A stretch of 64,000 bases of DNA from Diphasiastrum complanatum (GCA_029204225.1 CM055096.1:59392397-59456396), one strand, 5' to 3'; positions 21,670 to 32,507 are shown, counted from the stretch's first letter. The notes: generated by a model not told the origin, from the letters alone. Program-made: numbers and translations.

Positions 21670-23777
21670 ATTTGCCAAAATTGGAAGTCCCTCAATTGGC
21701 CGCTACATACCAGCCCTCTTGAGCACTTCTTGTGAATCCTGTTCGCCTCGTTGTCGTGCCGTCTGCTTTCGCTCGCTCATCTTCCGGCCCAGGGCTTCAA
21801 AAACCTGGAAGCGGAGCTTACTTCCGAAATTAAGGGGCCCCAGATATTCTCTTATTTTTTCTACAAAGCCCATTTCTTGCTAGTCTTCCACCATGGTCAT
21901 ATAGTGTGACGACATGAAGGCCGCTCTGTAGTATAGCCTGGCCATCATCTCATGGTCTTCTTCTGACTGGAGGGTTGTGTTTGGTTTGATCCTAATGGGA
22001 TCCAAACCTCGATCCCAGAAACATTCTTGCTGCATCAGGAAGGCCATGGATCTGCAATACTCGGCACTTTCCTGCACGCAGAGGTCGGCACTCAACTTGT
22101 ATTTGTGCCCGAAGTCTAGTAACTGTAGCCTCAGATCATCCGGAGAGGTTCTCTTTGTAATTCCCAAAATGACTGGCCAGTTTACTAACTCTACTTGAGG
22201 CTTTTCTACCGGCCATGGGTTTGTGCGTTTGAGAGGCATGTAAAAAAGATCCATTTGCTTCCATGCCGGTGCCCTCAAATATTCCTGGAGTCGCCTGCTA
22301 TCCTTCAGGACTTTGCTCCGCCATTCTGGCTGCGGTTGTAGTGCGACAACGATCTCGGCCCTAGTGGAGTATTGGCTTTGATCGATGTCTTTTTTGTCGC
22401 CCCTCATATTGGGAGGGTATTTTCTTTCAAATCGCTCTGATTCCCTTGTATCAGCCAGTTTACTTCTAGGCCGGGTAGGGGAGTTGTCCTATGCGGCTGG
22501 GGCGGCCTTGCCAGATAATCATCAAGGGCCCTGGTGCCCGTGTCTTTCTCTTTTGCTCGTTCGCTTGTTGACGACTCACCTGCACCCGTGTCTGGTCTGG
22601 GTGAGAATCTTCTTGTCTCCAGTTGGTCAGCCAGGAAGTCATCATTGGCTCCAATGTCTGTGTTAGTTTTCGAGAGGTCGGGGATGGAGTGATCTGGGGA
22701 GAGAGGTGTGGGGGTGAATGGTTTAGGAGGAGGCGGAAATAATAAGTTATACGCAGCACCGGGGGAGTGGAGTTGTTAGAGGAACTCGTCCCGTCGGGCT
22801 TTGTGGATGTCAGCTGGACCTTTTGATGGGCCCATTATTTGACTAGGAGGTGATGAAGAAAGGGGAGATGGAAGAATTGGGTAAGTTGGAATGAATGTTT
22901 TAGAGAAATTAAATACGGAGTAGGAGGAAGGGTTAAAGGTGGGAGGGGTTCAAGAAAAGCTCATGCAGGCATCACCGGCTCTCTGGCCACCCGATCCTGA
23001 GCTATCGTCTGATTGGTGGGTTTGCCCGTCCTGATTTTCTGTTCCATCATTCCCATCATCGTCCCGTGGCTTCGTTACGTGAGCACCTGCTTGGGCCTTG
23101 CACGCTATGTCCCATAATTGGTTTACCTTGTCCAAGACTTGCAGGGCCTTCATTGTTTCTTCAAGCTGCTTCTGGGACTCCATGATGATCTTCTCTTTTT
23201 TCGCCACAATGTTTTCAAAATTCTTTTTATCGGCCTCTCGCTCTTGGATCAGTCTTATGTATTTTTCCATCCGGATGGCTGAGGCCTGTGGGGCCCGGAT
23301 TTGAATGTCCTCGGGCTTGACTGGAGGAGCATTGACTGTCATTGCCCCCGATGACCCATCTCGTACTTGGTCGATTTAGACCATCTGGTGCTTCAGTTGC
23401 TGCTAGACCTCTTCCAAGGTGGTTTTCTGTTCGACCATCACGAATCTGCTTTTTACTGTCTCTTTTTCTTTTTCTTTGGCCATCCTTTGATATCGTGCAA
23501 TCTCTTGGTCTTGATGTTGGACCTTGATTTCTAGAACTTGATGTTGGCTCACCAACCAATGCATGTGGTAGCTCGTTTTGGATAGGCCAATCATTGAGCG
23601 TTTGGCTGCTTCAGTGAGCTTTTCAGGATTAGAGAGGGTTGGGTACTGATCTAGGGTGTGGAACGGTGAGGCTAAACCAAAAAATAGGCATGGTGTTAGA
23701 ACTGAAGATGGAGGTGGAGGTGTCTGACTTCTTCCTGGCTGCTTCCTCTTTTTTGGTTCGTGGTCGCTTATCTCCAT
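21670..23777 (-). pseudogene. Element B ORF3 (accessory protein)
   Basis: Starts at 23777 with MEISDHEPKKRKQ (a basic, NLS-like patch), then a coiled coil (about 23580-23400, QDQEIARYQRMAKEKEKE), a stop/frameshift, a second coiled coil at 23342-23080 (IRLIQEREADKKNFENIV ... KQLEETMKALQVL), an Asp/Ser/Gly-rich stretch, a proline-rich part (22930-22600) and a C-terminal domain at 22407-21880. That domain aligns with A-family ORF3: ALQPQPEWRSKVLKD, NWPVILG, EYCRSMAFLMQQ, WD, ARLYYRAAF match A3's PTLQTEPKWRQQLFER, NWPIIKS, TYVRDLEYLMGIE, WDD, ARIFHRAAF. The open reading continues past one UAG to about 21670. No membrane segment. Role unknown. Confidence 0.7.
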
Positions 23778-23784
23778 CAGGTCC

Positions 23785-24130
23785 GCAGCAAAACTGCTCG
23801 GGTCAAGATTCGAAGGAAGGCTCCAGTCGAGATCTGAAGGGACAGCTTCGGTTGAGATCTCACAGAACTGCTCCGGTCGATATTTGAAGGAAGGCTTCGG
23901 TCGAGATTTGAAGGGATTGCTTCGATCGATATTCGAAGGAAGGCTCCAGTCGAGATCTGAAAGGACTGCTTTGGTCGAGATCTGAAAGAACTGCTTCGGT
24001 CGAGATCTGAAGGGACTGCTTCGGTTGAGATCTCACAAAACTGCTCCGGTCGAGATTCGAAGGAAGGCTCCGGTCAAGATCTGAAGGGACTGCTTCGGTT
24101 GAGATCTGAAGGAGCTCTCATGATGCATAA
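23785..24130 (-). repeat. Element B spacer repeat array before ORF3
   Basis: At least twelve imperfect copies of a unit of about 22-25 bases, on plus GG(C/T)TCCGGTCGAGAT-(C/T)(T/C)GAAGG, with alternating variants (GCTTCGGTTGAGAT, GCTCCGGTCGATAT). The same core occurs in the leader before gag (34500-34870). It is not coding in a stable way. Confidence 0.85.
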
Positions 24131-24487
24131 ATGGATCTGTTTGATGCAAGTGAAGAACTCCAAGAAAAATAGGACTGTAGCGCACAGTAGAAGTTCTTAT
24201 AAAAGAGGTGTATCTCGAGGAATGTTGGTTACCCTGAGATACCAGTGCGATAGAGATGAGGTGGCCAAAGTGTGAGAATGATTTCTGAAGGAGTAGCCGA
24301 TCAGTTGTCAATCTACACCCATGACCCATGAGTATGAAAGAAGAAAGAGAAAAAAGAAAGAAAAAAAATGCATAGAATGTACGTAAGTAATGATATGAAG
24401 TATAACCAAGGAACGAGGTGAACAATAGGCAAGATGTACAAGGAAAGGAAATAATATATATTGTTTTTTTTTTTCAAAGGAAAGATC
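24131..24487 (-). other. Element B integrase-ORF3 spacer, non-repeat part
   Basis: AT- and purine-rich, with poly-A/GA runs near 24340-24370 and a T10 run near 24465. No gene seen. Confidence 0.4.
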
Positions 24488-24649
24488 CTAAATTGGGTCA
24501 ACAAAGAACAACTCTTCATAGTACCGCTGTAGACGACCACCGTTTAAGACAGTGTCTAGGAGTGTCCCGTCAAGTGTTTGTAACTGGACTGCACCATTAG
24601 GAAATATTTTGTTAATAACGTATGGCCCTTCATTTTTGAACTTGAACTT
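24488..24649 (-). pseudogene. Element B integrase C-terminal end
   Basis: Reads KFKFKNEGPYVINK, GAVQLQTLDGT and NGGRLQRYYEE then stop at 24488: the usual Ty3 post-core segment (GPYxI...L-DG...NG..L..Y). Continuous with 27858-28100 once C2 is removed. No chromodomain follows. Confidence 0.8.
24645..24649. repeat. Target-site duplication of C2 (AACTT), left
   Basis: AACTT at 24645-24649 and 27853-27857; the reading of B integrase resumes after the second copy. Confidence 0.8.
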
Positions 24650-25468
24650 TGTGGAAAAAGGTACAAAAAGGACCAAGAGTGGATCCTAATATGATCCTCA
24701 AGAGATATTGGTTGTCAGATTACTTGATCTATCAGTCTACTTCAGATTAAGATCAATCTAGATCAATTCTAGACACAAAATCCTAACAAGTACAATCATT
24801 AATTGAAGGTAAGTGTACTTTATGGTTTCACACGTGTGAAACACTGTCTGAGTACGGACTCCAACCTGAAAATCAACTACACATTGATAGAACCTCAAAA
24901 CAATCAAAACAAATGTAGACAAATGGAGAGAATCACTCAAAATTGCTTCCAAAACCAAGATTGGTGTCTCACATTGATTATGGCCAAGTGTGGCTCTATA
25001 TATACAATAAGTGGGAGCTCATGGTACTGATCATCCCTTTGATCCCACATGTGTGAAGGTGCTTTGTCATATGATGATTCATCATGCAAAATTGACACTT
25101 GGACAAAACCTTCTATTTTGAACACTTTTGGTCCATTTTCCTTCTATATGGAGATCTATTTGGAAATCTTCTAGAAGTCAAAATTCGCCTACTTCAGCTT
25201 ATTCCACACATGTGAGCTGTCCTCTACACATGTGATATGACACCTATCCAAAGGATGTGGCTCATGCAATCAATAGATTGATGCCATGTGTCATATGTCT
25301 AGAAAACTAGTTTTTGGCCTTTTTAGCCACTAGAACTTGAATTAAATCATATGTACATGGTACATGACAAGTACACTAGTTTCACACGTGGGAACAGGCT
25401 CCACACATGTGTGTTTATCTATATACAAGATTTTTGCCTCTACCAAGCTTATTTTTGCATTTTTCACA
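24650..25468 (-). repeat. C2 3' LTR
   Basis: 819 bp, homologous to both C LTRs. Carries the perfect palindrome GTTTCACACGTGTGAAAC at 24825-24842. Confidence 0.85.
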
Positions 25469-25689
25469 CTCCCCAAAAATCTAGCTTGGTAAATTTAGCT
25501 TGATGGAAAACATGATGATCTTGAACCTGACTCCATGGGCTGAATTGGTCTTTGCTGGTTCAAAAGGTGTGAATATCGGCCAATGAGCTTGATGTTGATT
25601 TGAAATCACCATATCCATGATAGTGCTTCTTTGATGTTGACATCTTTGATGAACTTGAGAGCTTTGCGCCATCCTAGCAGATTTGAAAT

Positions 25690-27150
25690 TCATTCCTTCC
25701 AAATTTCATGTAGATGCTTGACTTTGAGGCTTGCTCCTTCTTCATGTGCATGCTCCTCCATGAGAAAATAAAGATTTCTTCTTGACTTATCAGGATCACA
25801 AAGATCTAACATCATGTTACCATGATCTAGAGAATTAGACTTATCCAAATTGGCAAGACTATGCATGCTATAATAACAAAGTGTTTGCATCATATCTTCA
25901 TGCTTGTTTACCATGCTAATCTCAGATCCAATGAGGCTAAATACTTCATTATGGAGATAAGTGTCTTCAGAAGATGATTCACTTACTCTCATAAAGAGTT
26001 TACAATTTGCCTCAATACAAATTTTCAAACTATAAGTGAACAAATCACTTTTGCTCTTACATGAATCAAGAGCATACATTTGATGAAATAACCATTTGCT
26101 TTCTAATTGATTTAAAATCAATTTCAACCTTTTAAGAACATCATCTATGTTCTCAAGAGAGACTTCATACTCAACTAGTATGGCTTTACTCCAATTTGGA
26201 GATTCAATGATCTCACTAAAGCAAATTGATTTATCAAATGACATAAGAGAAGTAAGTATGAGATGTATACCACATGAGATATGCTCCTCTTTCCCTTGAA
26301 ATGTGAGCCACATGGAATCAACCATATTTCTTGAGTTTCTTTTTGGAATCACAACTTGAGAAGGTCTCTCCTCCTCAATCCTTGGCACACTTGAACCTTG
26401 AGATGATTCTTTAAGATCCTCTTCATGGTGTTCCTTCCTGATGGAAATCTGAGACCTCCATGTCTCATAATGATCACAACAACTATGACCACACAATATG
26501 CACTTCCTATGATTATCAAAATTACTTATGCTAGAAACATAAGTCCAAAAATCACCACAACTTGGCATGATTTTTCTAATATTGAAATCAAAAGGCATTT
26601 CCATCTCAATAAGGCTAACTACTTGCTTATGGATATAAGTGTCCACTTTGGATGCTTCACTTATTCTCATAAGAAGTTTACAACTTGCCTTTAAGATTGA
26701 AAACTTACAATTTTCATCTTTATGAATGAACACATCATTCGTGATCTTATTGAAACCAAAAGATCCTACATTATGAAGATATTTCCATTTCCTTGACTTC
26801 ATAACTAATGTAAGCTTACAAGGAAAACATATTTTGCTATCTTTTAAGGCATCACACTCAACTAGTATTGCCTTAATCCACCTTTGAGATACAAAAATCT
26901 CTTCAAAGCAAAATGGTTCTTCATAAGTTGACATGATAGCATAAATGAAACTATTTTCATTTTGAGATTGCTCCTTATTCTTGATTGATTTCTCTTGGAT
27001 AATAACAATAAGTTTGAACTTATCTAAAGTTCCAAGCAAACTACTCTCCAAGGACATGAAATAAATCCAAGTTACTTTTATGAAAGTGACATCTATCTTT
27101 GCATCTTGAACCAAAGAATGCACTTCCAAATCTTGAGAATCAATCTTCAC
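25690..27150 (-). CDS. C2 accessory ORF with duplicated module, intact 486 codons
   Basis: Same protein as 11195-12862 without the UAA. The first module spans residues about 15-230 (SLESSLLGTLDKFKLIV, W-IKAILVECDALKDSK, CKLLMRISEASKVDTYIHKQ, SLIEMEMPF); the second about 270-445 (CGIHLILTSLMSFDKSI, W-SKAILVEYEVSLEN, LKICIEANCKLFMRVSES, DTYLHNEVFSLIGSEISM). The shared pattern W.KAILVE...CK-LMR-SE.S..DTY.H..V.SLI..E shows an ancient internal duplication. A charged linker EEDLKESSQGSSVPRIEEER joins them. The N-terminus differs from C because of the C2 deletion, so the true start is upstream. Family unknown; no enzyme motif found. Confidence 0.7.
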   Translation of the reverse strand: MKIDSQDLEVHSLVQDAKIDVTFIKVTWIYFMSLESSLLGTLDKFKLIVIIQEKSIKNKEQSQNENSFIYAIMSTYEEPFCFEEIFVSQRWIKAILVECDALKDSKICFPCKLTLVMKSRKWKYLHNVGSFGFNKITNDVFIHKDENCKFSILKASCKLLMRISEASKVDTYIHKQVVSLIEMEMPFDFNIRKIMPSCGDFWTYVSSISNFDNHRKCILCGHSCCDHYETWRSQISIRKEHHEEDLKESSQGSSVPRIEEERPSQVVIPKRNSRNMVDSMWLTFQGKEEHISCGIHLILTSLMSFDKSICFSEIIESPNWSKAILVEYEVSLENIDDVLKRLKLILNQLESKWLFHQMYALDSCKSKSDLFTYSLKICIEANCKLFMRVSESSSEDTYLHNEVFSLIGSEISMVNKHEDMMQTLCYYSMHSLANLDKSNSLDHGNMMLDLCDPDKSRRNLYFLMEEHAHEEGASLKVKHLHEIWKE

Positions 27151-27852
27151 ACTAATGACTAGTCACTTGGAAACTTTGCTTTGATCACTAAGACAAAAGC
27201 ACACAGTATTTGAATCAAATCACAAAAGAAATTAGATCCAATCTCCTATTGGAATCATCAAATACCAATGACTCTTTCATTTTAAAGTTGAAATGGATAT
27301 GAAAATATTTGACACCTAGATTTTCCTTTTCACTTGACTAGTTCTCTCAACACTTGAGATTCTTGAACAAACGATGGGTTTTGTTTCAAACACATGAAAA
27401 TCAAACTTAATCACTTCTTTTGGACTCACTCTTGACCCAAATAATCTCACACTTGAGAATTAGAATGAATTTGATTTGATTTGACAACAAACTATACCAC
27501 CAATTTTTCACAAAGCTTAAAAAATTAGACAACTAGAGATTCACAAAGATCTCAACCATGCATGAATACTCAAATATGGACTCCTCCTCATTCTAGACAT
27601 CCAATGGGATCTCAAATTGACCCTCACACTCTCACAAAGAAAGTTGAATAGAACTAATTTGAGCTTCATACATACTATGTCAATTTTTGCTCAATAAATT
27701 GATTCAATCACCCCTATTGGATTCTACCAATTACTCTACCTTTAGAGACTTGGAATGAAATTCAAAATCAAAAGTTGTGATTTTTCTCACTAATATATTG
27801 TGCTTCAAAGAGCTAATGCCACTTAAAAAGATTTGATCATATGGAGAAGACA
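27151..27852 (-). other. C2 remainder of leader region
   Basis: AT-rich sequence homologous to C 13714-14440. No gene. Confidence 0.6.
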
Positions 27853-27857
27853 AACTT

Positions 27858-28800
27858 TGTCAAGGTGCTTCTTTGATGTATAAAGAAGTACCTGGTCACC
27901 TAAATGTAGACCTTTATTGCATAGGTGACGGTCATGCCAGGATTTTTGGCATCATTTGTTAACTAGTTGTGCGTGATAAGATATTAGTCTTGTCTCGCAT
28001 AACTGGGCTAGCGTAAGTAGCCTGGTTTTGACTTGTTGTTCGATGGAAGCTTTTTCACAGAGATCTGTTGAAAAAGCCTCCGTAACTCGTAGTGAAGGTA
28101 CTAAGAATTCTACGGGCATTACCACTTCTTGACCCTATACTAAGTGGAAAGGGGTTACCCACCCAGTGGCTTTCTTCGGGGTGGTGCTGTAAGCCCAGAT
28201 AGCTGAGAAAAGTTTTGTTTCCCAATCAGAGCGACTGGTTTCAACTATCTTGGTTAGAATCTTACAGATCATCTTGTTAGTTGATTCAGCCTGGCCATTA
28301 CACCTAGGATAGTACGGTGTACTTTTTCTGTGAATGACAAGGTAATGTCGTAGGAGATTATCAATGACAACATTTAAAAAATGTGTGTCGCGATCACTAA
28401 CAAGCTCCATGGGACAGCCAAAATGATTAATAATGTTTTCGTAAAGAAAACGTGCAACTGTTTTTGCGTCGGCGTCCTTCGTTGCTCGGGCCTCTACCTA
28501 GTTAGTGGCGTAATCTGTGGCTATGAGGATGTATCAAGCTTGGGTATGTTTGGTTGCTGGACTGATGGGTCCAACAAAGTCAATCCCCCACTTATGGAAG
28601 GCTTCGCCTTCTATAATGGGAGTCAATGGTGTGAAGTCTGCTTTGGTATTTTGCTTTGCTCTTTGACAGACATCACATGCTTTAATGACAGCAAATGTGT
28701 CTTTAAAAAAAGATGGCCACACAATCCTGCTCAAAGAATAATCCTCGCTGTGGTTTCAGCAGAAAAGTGGACACCTCCGATGCCCTCATGAGCTTGGAAT
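27858..28800 (-). pseudogene. Element B integrase
   Basis: Zn-binding part: H at about 28790 and CDVCQRAK at about 28675. Catalytic core: GIDFVGP (first Asp, 28590 region), VSDRDTHF (second Asp, about 28395) and RCNGQAESTNK (Glu, about 28305). Downstream PVEFLVPSLR and LGDQVLLYIKEAP. Stops near 28741, 28500 and 28134 and frame changes break it. After C2 it continues at 24649. Confidence 0.8.
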
Positions 28801-28928
28801 ATTATCGGTCATATCTCAGATTCATAGGCACATCGTCGAATAATGTCGTCAACGCCCCTTTTGTAAAGTTGTCCCGCAATTAACTGAAAGGGCGTTGCTT
28901 TTATTAAAAAATTTCTTTTTTTCGTTGT

Positions 28929-30113
28929 TCAGAGGCCTTCTTTTAGTTGGCCTGTTGTGAGGAACTGAGTGATCTCCTCAGCCCATAGGGGTGTGGCATC
29001 GATCTGAAAAAGGCATGCATCAGGAAGATCATCGTTGATTGGTGCAGTTGCTTTTTCAGCACTTGGTAATCTGGAAAGGTGATCCGCCATGAAATGTTGG
29101 GACCCTTTTCGAACGACTATACGAAAATTAAATTCCTCCAAAATTAGTAGCCATCGAGCTATTTGTCCCGTCTTACAGGACTTATCAACGATATATAGGA
29201 GTGCTTGATGGTCTGTGTAGAAAGCAAAGGTCTGGCCTAATAAATAATGTCGTAGTTGTTGTACCGCATAGACCATTGCCAATGCTTCTCTCTCGGTTGT
29301 GGTATAGTTTACTTCAGCAGGCACCAGTTGTCTGCTTAAGAAACGTATGGGAAAGTCCTTGTCATACTTTCCTGGTTGTGCAAGAAGACCCCCAATGACA
29401 TATTTACTTGCGTCAGTATGCACATGGAATTCTGTCGTGTAATCTGGCGAGCGGAGTATGGGAGCCGTTGTGATTGCTGTCTTCAACTCCTCGAAGGCCT
29501 TAATTCGTTCTTCGGTCCAGCGAGGATCTACCACAACTAAATAAATGAGACGTGCCTTGCCGGCATAGTCGATTATAAAGATGCGATAGTAGTTGGTATG
29601 ATCGAGGAAGACATATACTTCCTTCACTGTTGCAGGTAGGGGCATGTCCACGATAACCTTGATTTTTGACGGGTCGATAGAAATATCATCCTTTGATATT
29701 ATATGCCCGAGTACAACCCTGTGGGTGACCCATATTTGGCATTTATCAGGGTTTAGTGAGATGTCGAACCTACGACATCGAATGAAGATTTTCTCCAAGG
29801 CGTCTAGGTGCGTAGCAGCGGAAGAATGTACACCTAGATCGTCGAGATAAATCTTCATGACCCGATGTAACAGATCTTGAAAGGCCAGTTGCATGACCCG
29901 TTGGAATGTTGAGGGGGCGTTACATAAGCCAAAAGGCATAACGTTATAAGTGTAAACACCGCTCTCTGTGGCAAAAGCCATTTTATGTTTATCTTCAAGG
30001 GCTATTTGAACAAGGAAATAGCCGCTGAACCCATCCAAGAAGCTGAAAGCTTCAGCTCCTGCCATTTTCTCTAATATTTGGGTTGTTAGGGGCAAGGGAA
30101 AATGGTCTTTCAT
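28929..30113 (-). CDS. Element B RT (most) and RNase H
   Basis: 394 codons open. RT: AFSFLDGFSGYFLVQIALED, MPFGLCNAPSTFQRVMQLAF, catalytic KIYLDDLGVHS (YLDD), NPDKCQIWV, LGHIIS. RNase H: HVHTDASKYVIGGLLAQP (Asp), TTTEREALAMVYA (Glu), YTDHQALLYI (Asp), HFMADHLSRLPS at the end. It copies the element RNA into DNA in the particle and degrades the template. The reading is intact for this length, but the N-terminal fingers lie beyond the MITE (30487-30759). The first codon ATG at 30113-30111 is supplied by the MITE terminal repeat. Confidence 0.9.
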   Translation of the reverse strand: MKDHFPLPLTTQILEKMAGAEAFSFLDGFSGYFLVQIALEDKHKMAFATESGVYTYNVMPFGLCNAPSTFQRVMQLAFQDLLHRVMKIYLDDLGVHSSAATHLDALEKIFIRCRRFDISLNPDKCQIWVTHRVVLGHIISKDDISIDPSKIKVIVDMPLPATVKEVYVFLDHTNYYRIFIIDYAGKARLIYLVVVDPRWTEERIKAFEELKTAITTAPILRSPDYTTEFHVHTDASKYVIGGLLAQPGKYDKDFPIRFLSRQLVPAEVNYTTTEREALAMVYAVQQLRHYLLGQTFAFYTDHQALLYIVDKSCKTGQIARWLLILEEFNFRIVVRKGSQHFMADHLSRLPSAEKATAPINDDLPDACLFQIDATPLWAEEITQFLTTGQLKEGL

Positions 30114-30486
30114 TAGAGGAGTTCTAAATCCAAAAAAGACCCTTTGTAAAGATTCTTTTTATATTTTTTCTCTATTTTTTCTTACACATGGACCAATCAA
30201 AACACTCAAATTTGAAATCTATGTAACGTAACTTTTTGAGTCCACATTTTGTTTCCACACTAAAAATGGCATAAGTTTTTAATGTAAGTCCGAATTTAGT
30301 GAAGTTTGGTGCATTGAAAAGTACTCAACAAGGCTTTCCAATGATATGTTAGATGACATACTTCTAAATCACAATTAAAAAGTTATGGCAAGTCAAAAGT
30401 ATTAGTGTTATAATATTTTAATAATATAACCTACATCTTGCACGAATTCTTAAAGGGTCTTTTTGGAGCTCAAAACTCCTCTAATG
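30111..30486. mobile_element. MITE-like element in element B RT, 376 bp
   Basis: Terminal inverted repeats of about 36 bp: CATTAGAGGAGTTCTAAATC on the left and its partner starting CATTAGAGGAGTTTTGAGCT on the right, both going on to AAAAAGACCCTTT. It interrupts RT between VTK and KDHF, a place that is continuous in A3 (VTKKDHF). The interior is AT-rich and has no ORF. A TSD is uncertain: CTT/TTT of about 3 bp. Superfamily undetermined. Confidence 0.75.
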
Positions 30487-30759
30487 CTTCGTAACCGCAT
30501 TAAGGTTCTTGAGGTCAATATAGATACAAAGCTTGCCATTTTTCTTGGGTACAACCACAATGGGTGATACCCAATCAGTATGGTGGACTTCATAAATGAA
30601 GCCATCAACCAGCAATTTCCTAATATCTTTGTCGATCCTCTCACGATAGACTGAGTTATTGCTGTAAGGTTTAGCTCTAACGGGCTTAGGATTGTCTTCG
30701 GGAGGAATCCGATGTACTACTATTTCGGGGGGGTTCCTTTCATCTCGGTATAATTCCAT
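30487..30759 (-). pseudogene. Element B RT N-terminal fingers
   Basis: KPYSNNSVYRERIDKDI, LLVDGFIYEVHHTDWVSPIV, VVPKKNGKLCIYIDLKNLNA; Ty3 RT entry, truncated by the MITE at VTK. Confidence 0.85.
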
Positions 30760-31715
30760 GCAAATACATCCTTGTATTTGCGTAATAAAGTCTCTAGATC
30801 AGACAGTTGGGTTGATGACAAATGTGCACCAACATGAACTATTCGATCTATGTCCTCATCAGGATCTTTAAGGTTTAGTGGAATTGTCTTAGCGGGTCCT
30901 TCAAAGGAATTGGAACTTGGTGTAGGTTCCCGATGTGGCTGCGGTAACTGGATAACAATGTCATCCAGTGTATAGTCTTTGAACTTCTGTGGAAGGTTCC
31001 ACAAAATGTTCTGGGACTTTAGGAACCATTTGAGGTGATTCTTTATCAGACATGGAAGTTTTGTCGGAGTGTTTGTTGTTTGTCCCCTCTAACAAGGGCT
31101 TGATTGGTTGTTTAAGCTTCGCACGCATCTGTTTTTGTCGCTCAATTAGTTTTGTAGCAATAATGGTATTTTTTTGTAATTGAGGTTTTTGTGGTTTTTG
31201 AATGGGTGGTGTTGTGGCCTCATTCACCATATCATCGTTAATTGTATCCCAGACTTCATCGGGATACACGTCCCAAGTATATACTTTGGTTTTGGGCCTA
31301 TATGCTTGTGTGTTTGGTACTTTGGATGTTAGTTGGACATGAGCCAACGGTCCTGGTGACTTGATCTCCTTAGGAATGACTTTGGACGGATAACGTTGAG
31401 CATCTAGATAGAGGAGTACATGATCATCTGTCATTTCGGCATCCTCCATGGAAAGAATACCTTATTTCGAAACATGGGCAGTAGAGACACTAGGTTCTCT
31501 TGGGCACCAAGCTATAGGAATGGGGTCTATCATCATGAGGGGAATGATGGGTGTGTCAATGTCCGTAGAAGATGGAAGAGTATCCATATCTTCTATAGCC
31601 ATTTCGATACGACATCGGTTTGAATCTGCACAGTCCACGGTAGCTAGTGCATGACCCCAATTGATTATGTATGTGGTTCGTGTATAGTGTCATTTTGGTT
31701 GGATCGGGACACTAT
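30760..31715 (-). pseudogene. Element B protease-RT linker
   Basis: Two overlapping open stretches (31449-30961, 31004-30720). Contains FKDYTLDDIVIQLPQPH, the same motif as in A2 (FKNYTLDDVVIMLPQDQ) just before RT, and LLRKYKDVFAWNYTEMKG, the Ty3 pre-RT motif. Frameshift near 30980. Confidence 0.7.
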
Positions 31716-32430
31716 CTAATTCGTCATATGTTGTAGATGACCAATCATCGTAGACCTTGGCAGGCTTGACATGGCCATTTGAGTCAACCGTGACTCGTTT
31801 ATCGTGGTTGCCAAAGGTAATTTTGCTGTTCTTCCATTCTTGGACGACACCGACCATCTGGAGTCAGGGTGTACCAAGAAGGAGTTTATACGTATTGGCA
31901 TCTTCTGGTAAGTCTAAAATGACACAATCGATGATAAACTTGACACCTGCTATTCGAACTTTGATATTTGATAAATGACCAACAGGGTTGGTAACTCGTT
32001 GATCAGCCATACGAAGTTTATATCGTGGTTGATCGAGGGTATGGAAGCCCCATGACTTTGCCAATGACAAAGCCATTATATTGACGTCTGATCCGCTATC
32101 GAGGATAGCGAATACTGCGAGATAATCTTTATAGGACAAGGGTAGTGTGATGCTATTCCCCTTAGCAACACCTATATTCATTAGATTCATAGGAATCTGA
32201 GGAATTTCAGGAATCGCTTCTAGTTTTCGCTGTTCATCAAGAATAGGAGGCAGCTGAAAACTACGATGGATATAACATTGAAGTCTGGTGAAGGATTTGA
32301 TAGCACTATGGAATGGCATGATGAGTTGAGCTTGCGAGAGGTCAGAAAATACTTCAAGTCCCTGGAGGGATTGCTCCTTTTTGGGGATATAAGCTGATAA
32401 CAGACTGTTCATATGTTTTTTCTCTAGCAA
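31716..32430 (-). pseudogene. Element B aspartic protease
   Basis: FAILDSGSDVNIMALSLAKS is the active site (D-S-G), followed by VGHLSNIKVRIAGVKF and LLLGTP. Stop at 31864, just after LLGTP; the tail continues at 31901-31716 in another frame. Confidence 0.85.
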
Positions 32431-32507
32431 AAATTCATCTCAAAATTCGTTGTATTATCTTTGTTCTGCTTTGCGGTCTGGGTAATCTTTTGGTGCTGTG
32501 GAGGCCG

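Larger units (their letters stand above)
24650..27852 (-). mobile_element. Element C2: truncated second copy of element C
   Basis: One LTR only (24650-25468, the 3' LTR), then the large ORF and part of the leader, ending at GAGAAGACA where the C copy continues to GACAAATTC (about 14440). The 5' LTR and PBS are gone, yet a 5-bp TSD AACTT flanks the piece. The right end coincides with ACA, the last bases of the lost LTR, so a deletion between two ACA sites after insertion explains it. Relative to C it also lacks the segment equivalent to about 12578-13713. Confidence 0.8.

Noticed and set aside
23785-24130. Array of short repeats resembling a CRISPR array
   Set aside because: Units are imperfect, contiguous without unique spacers, in a plant retrotransposon; it is a tandem repeat.
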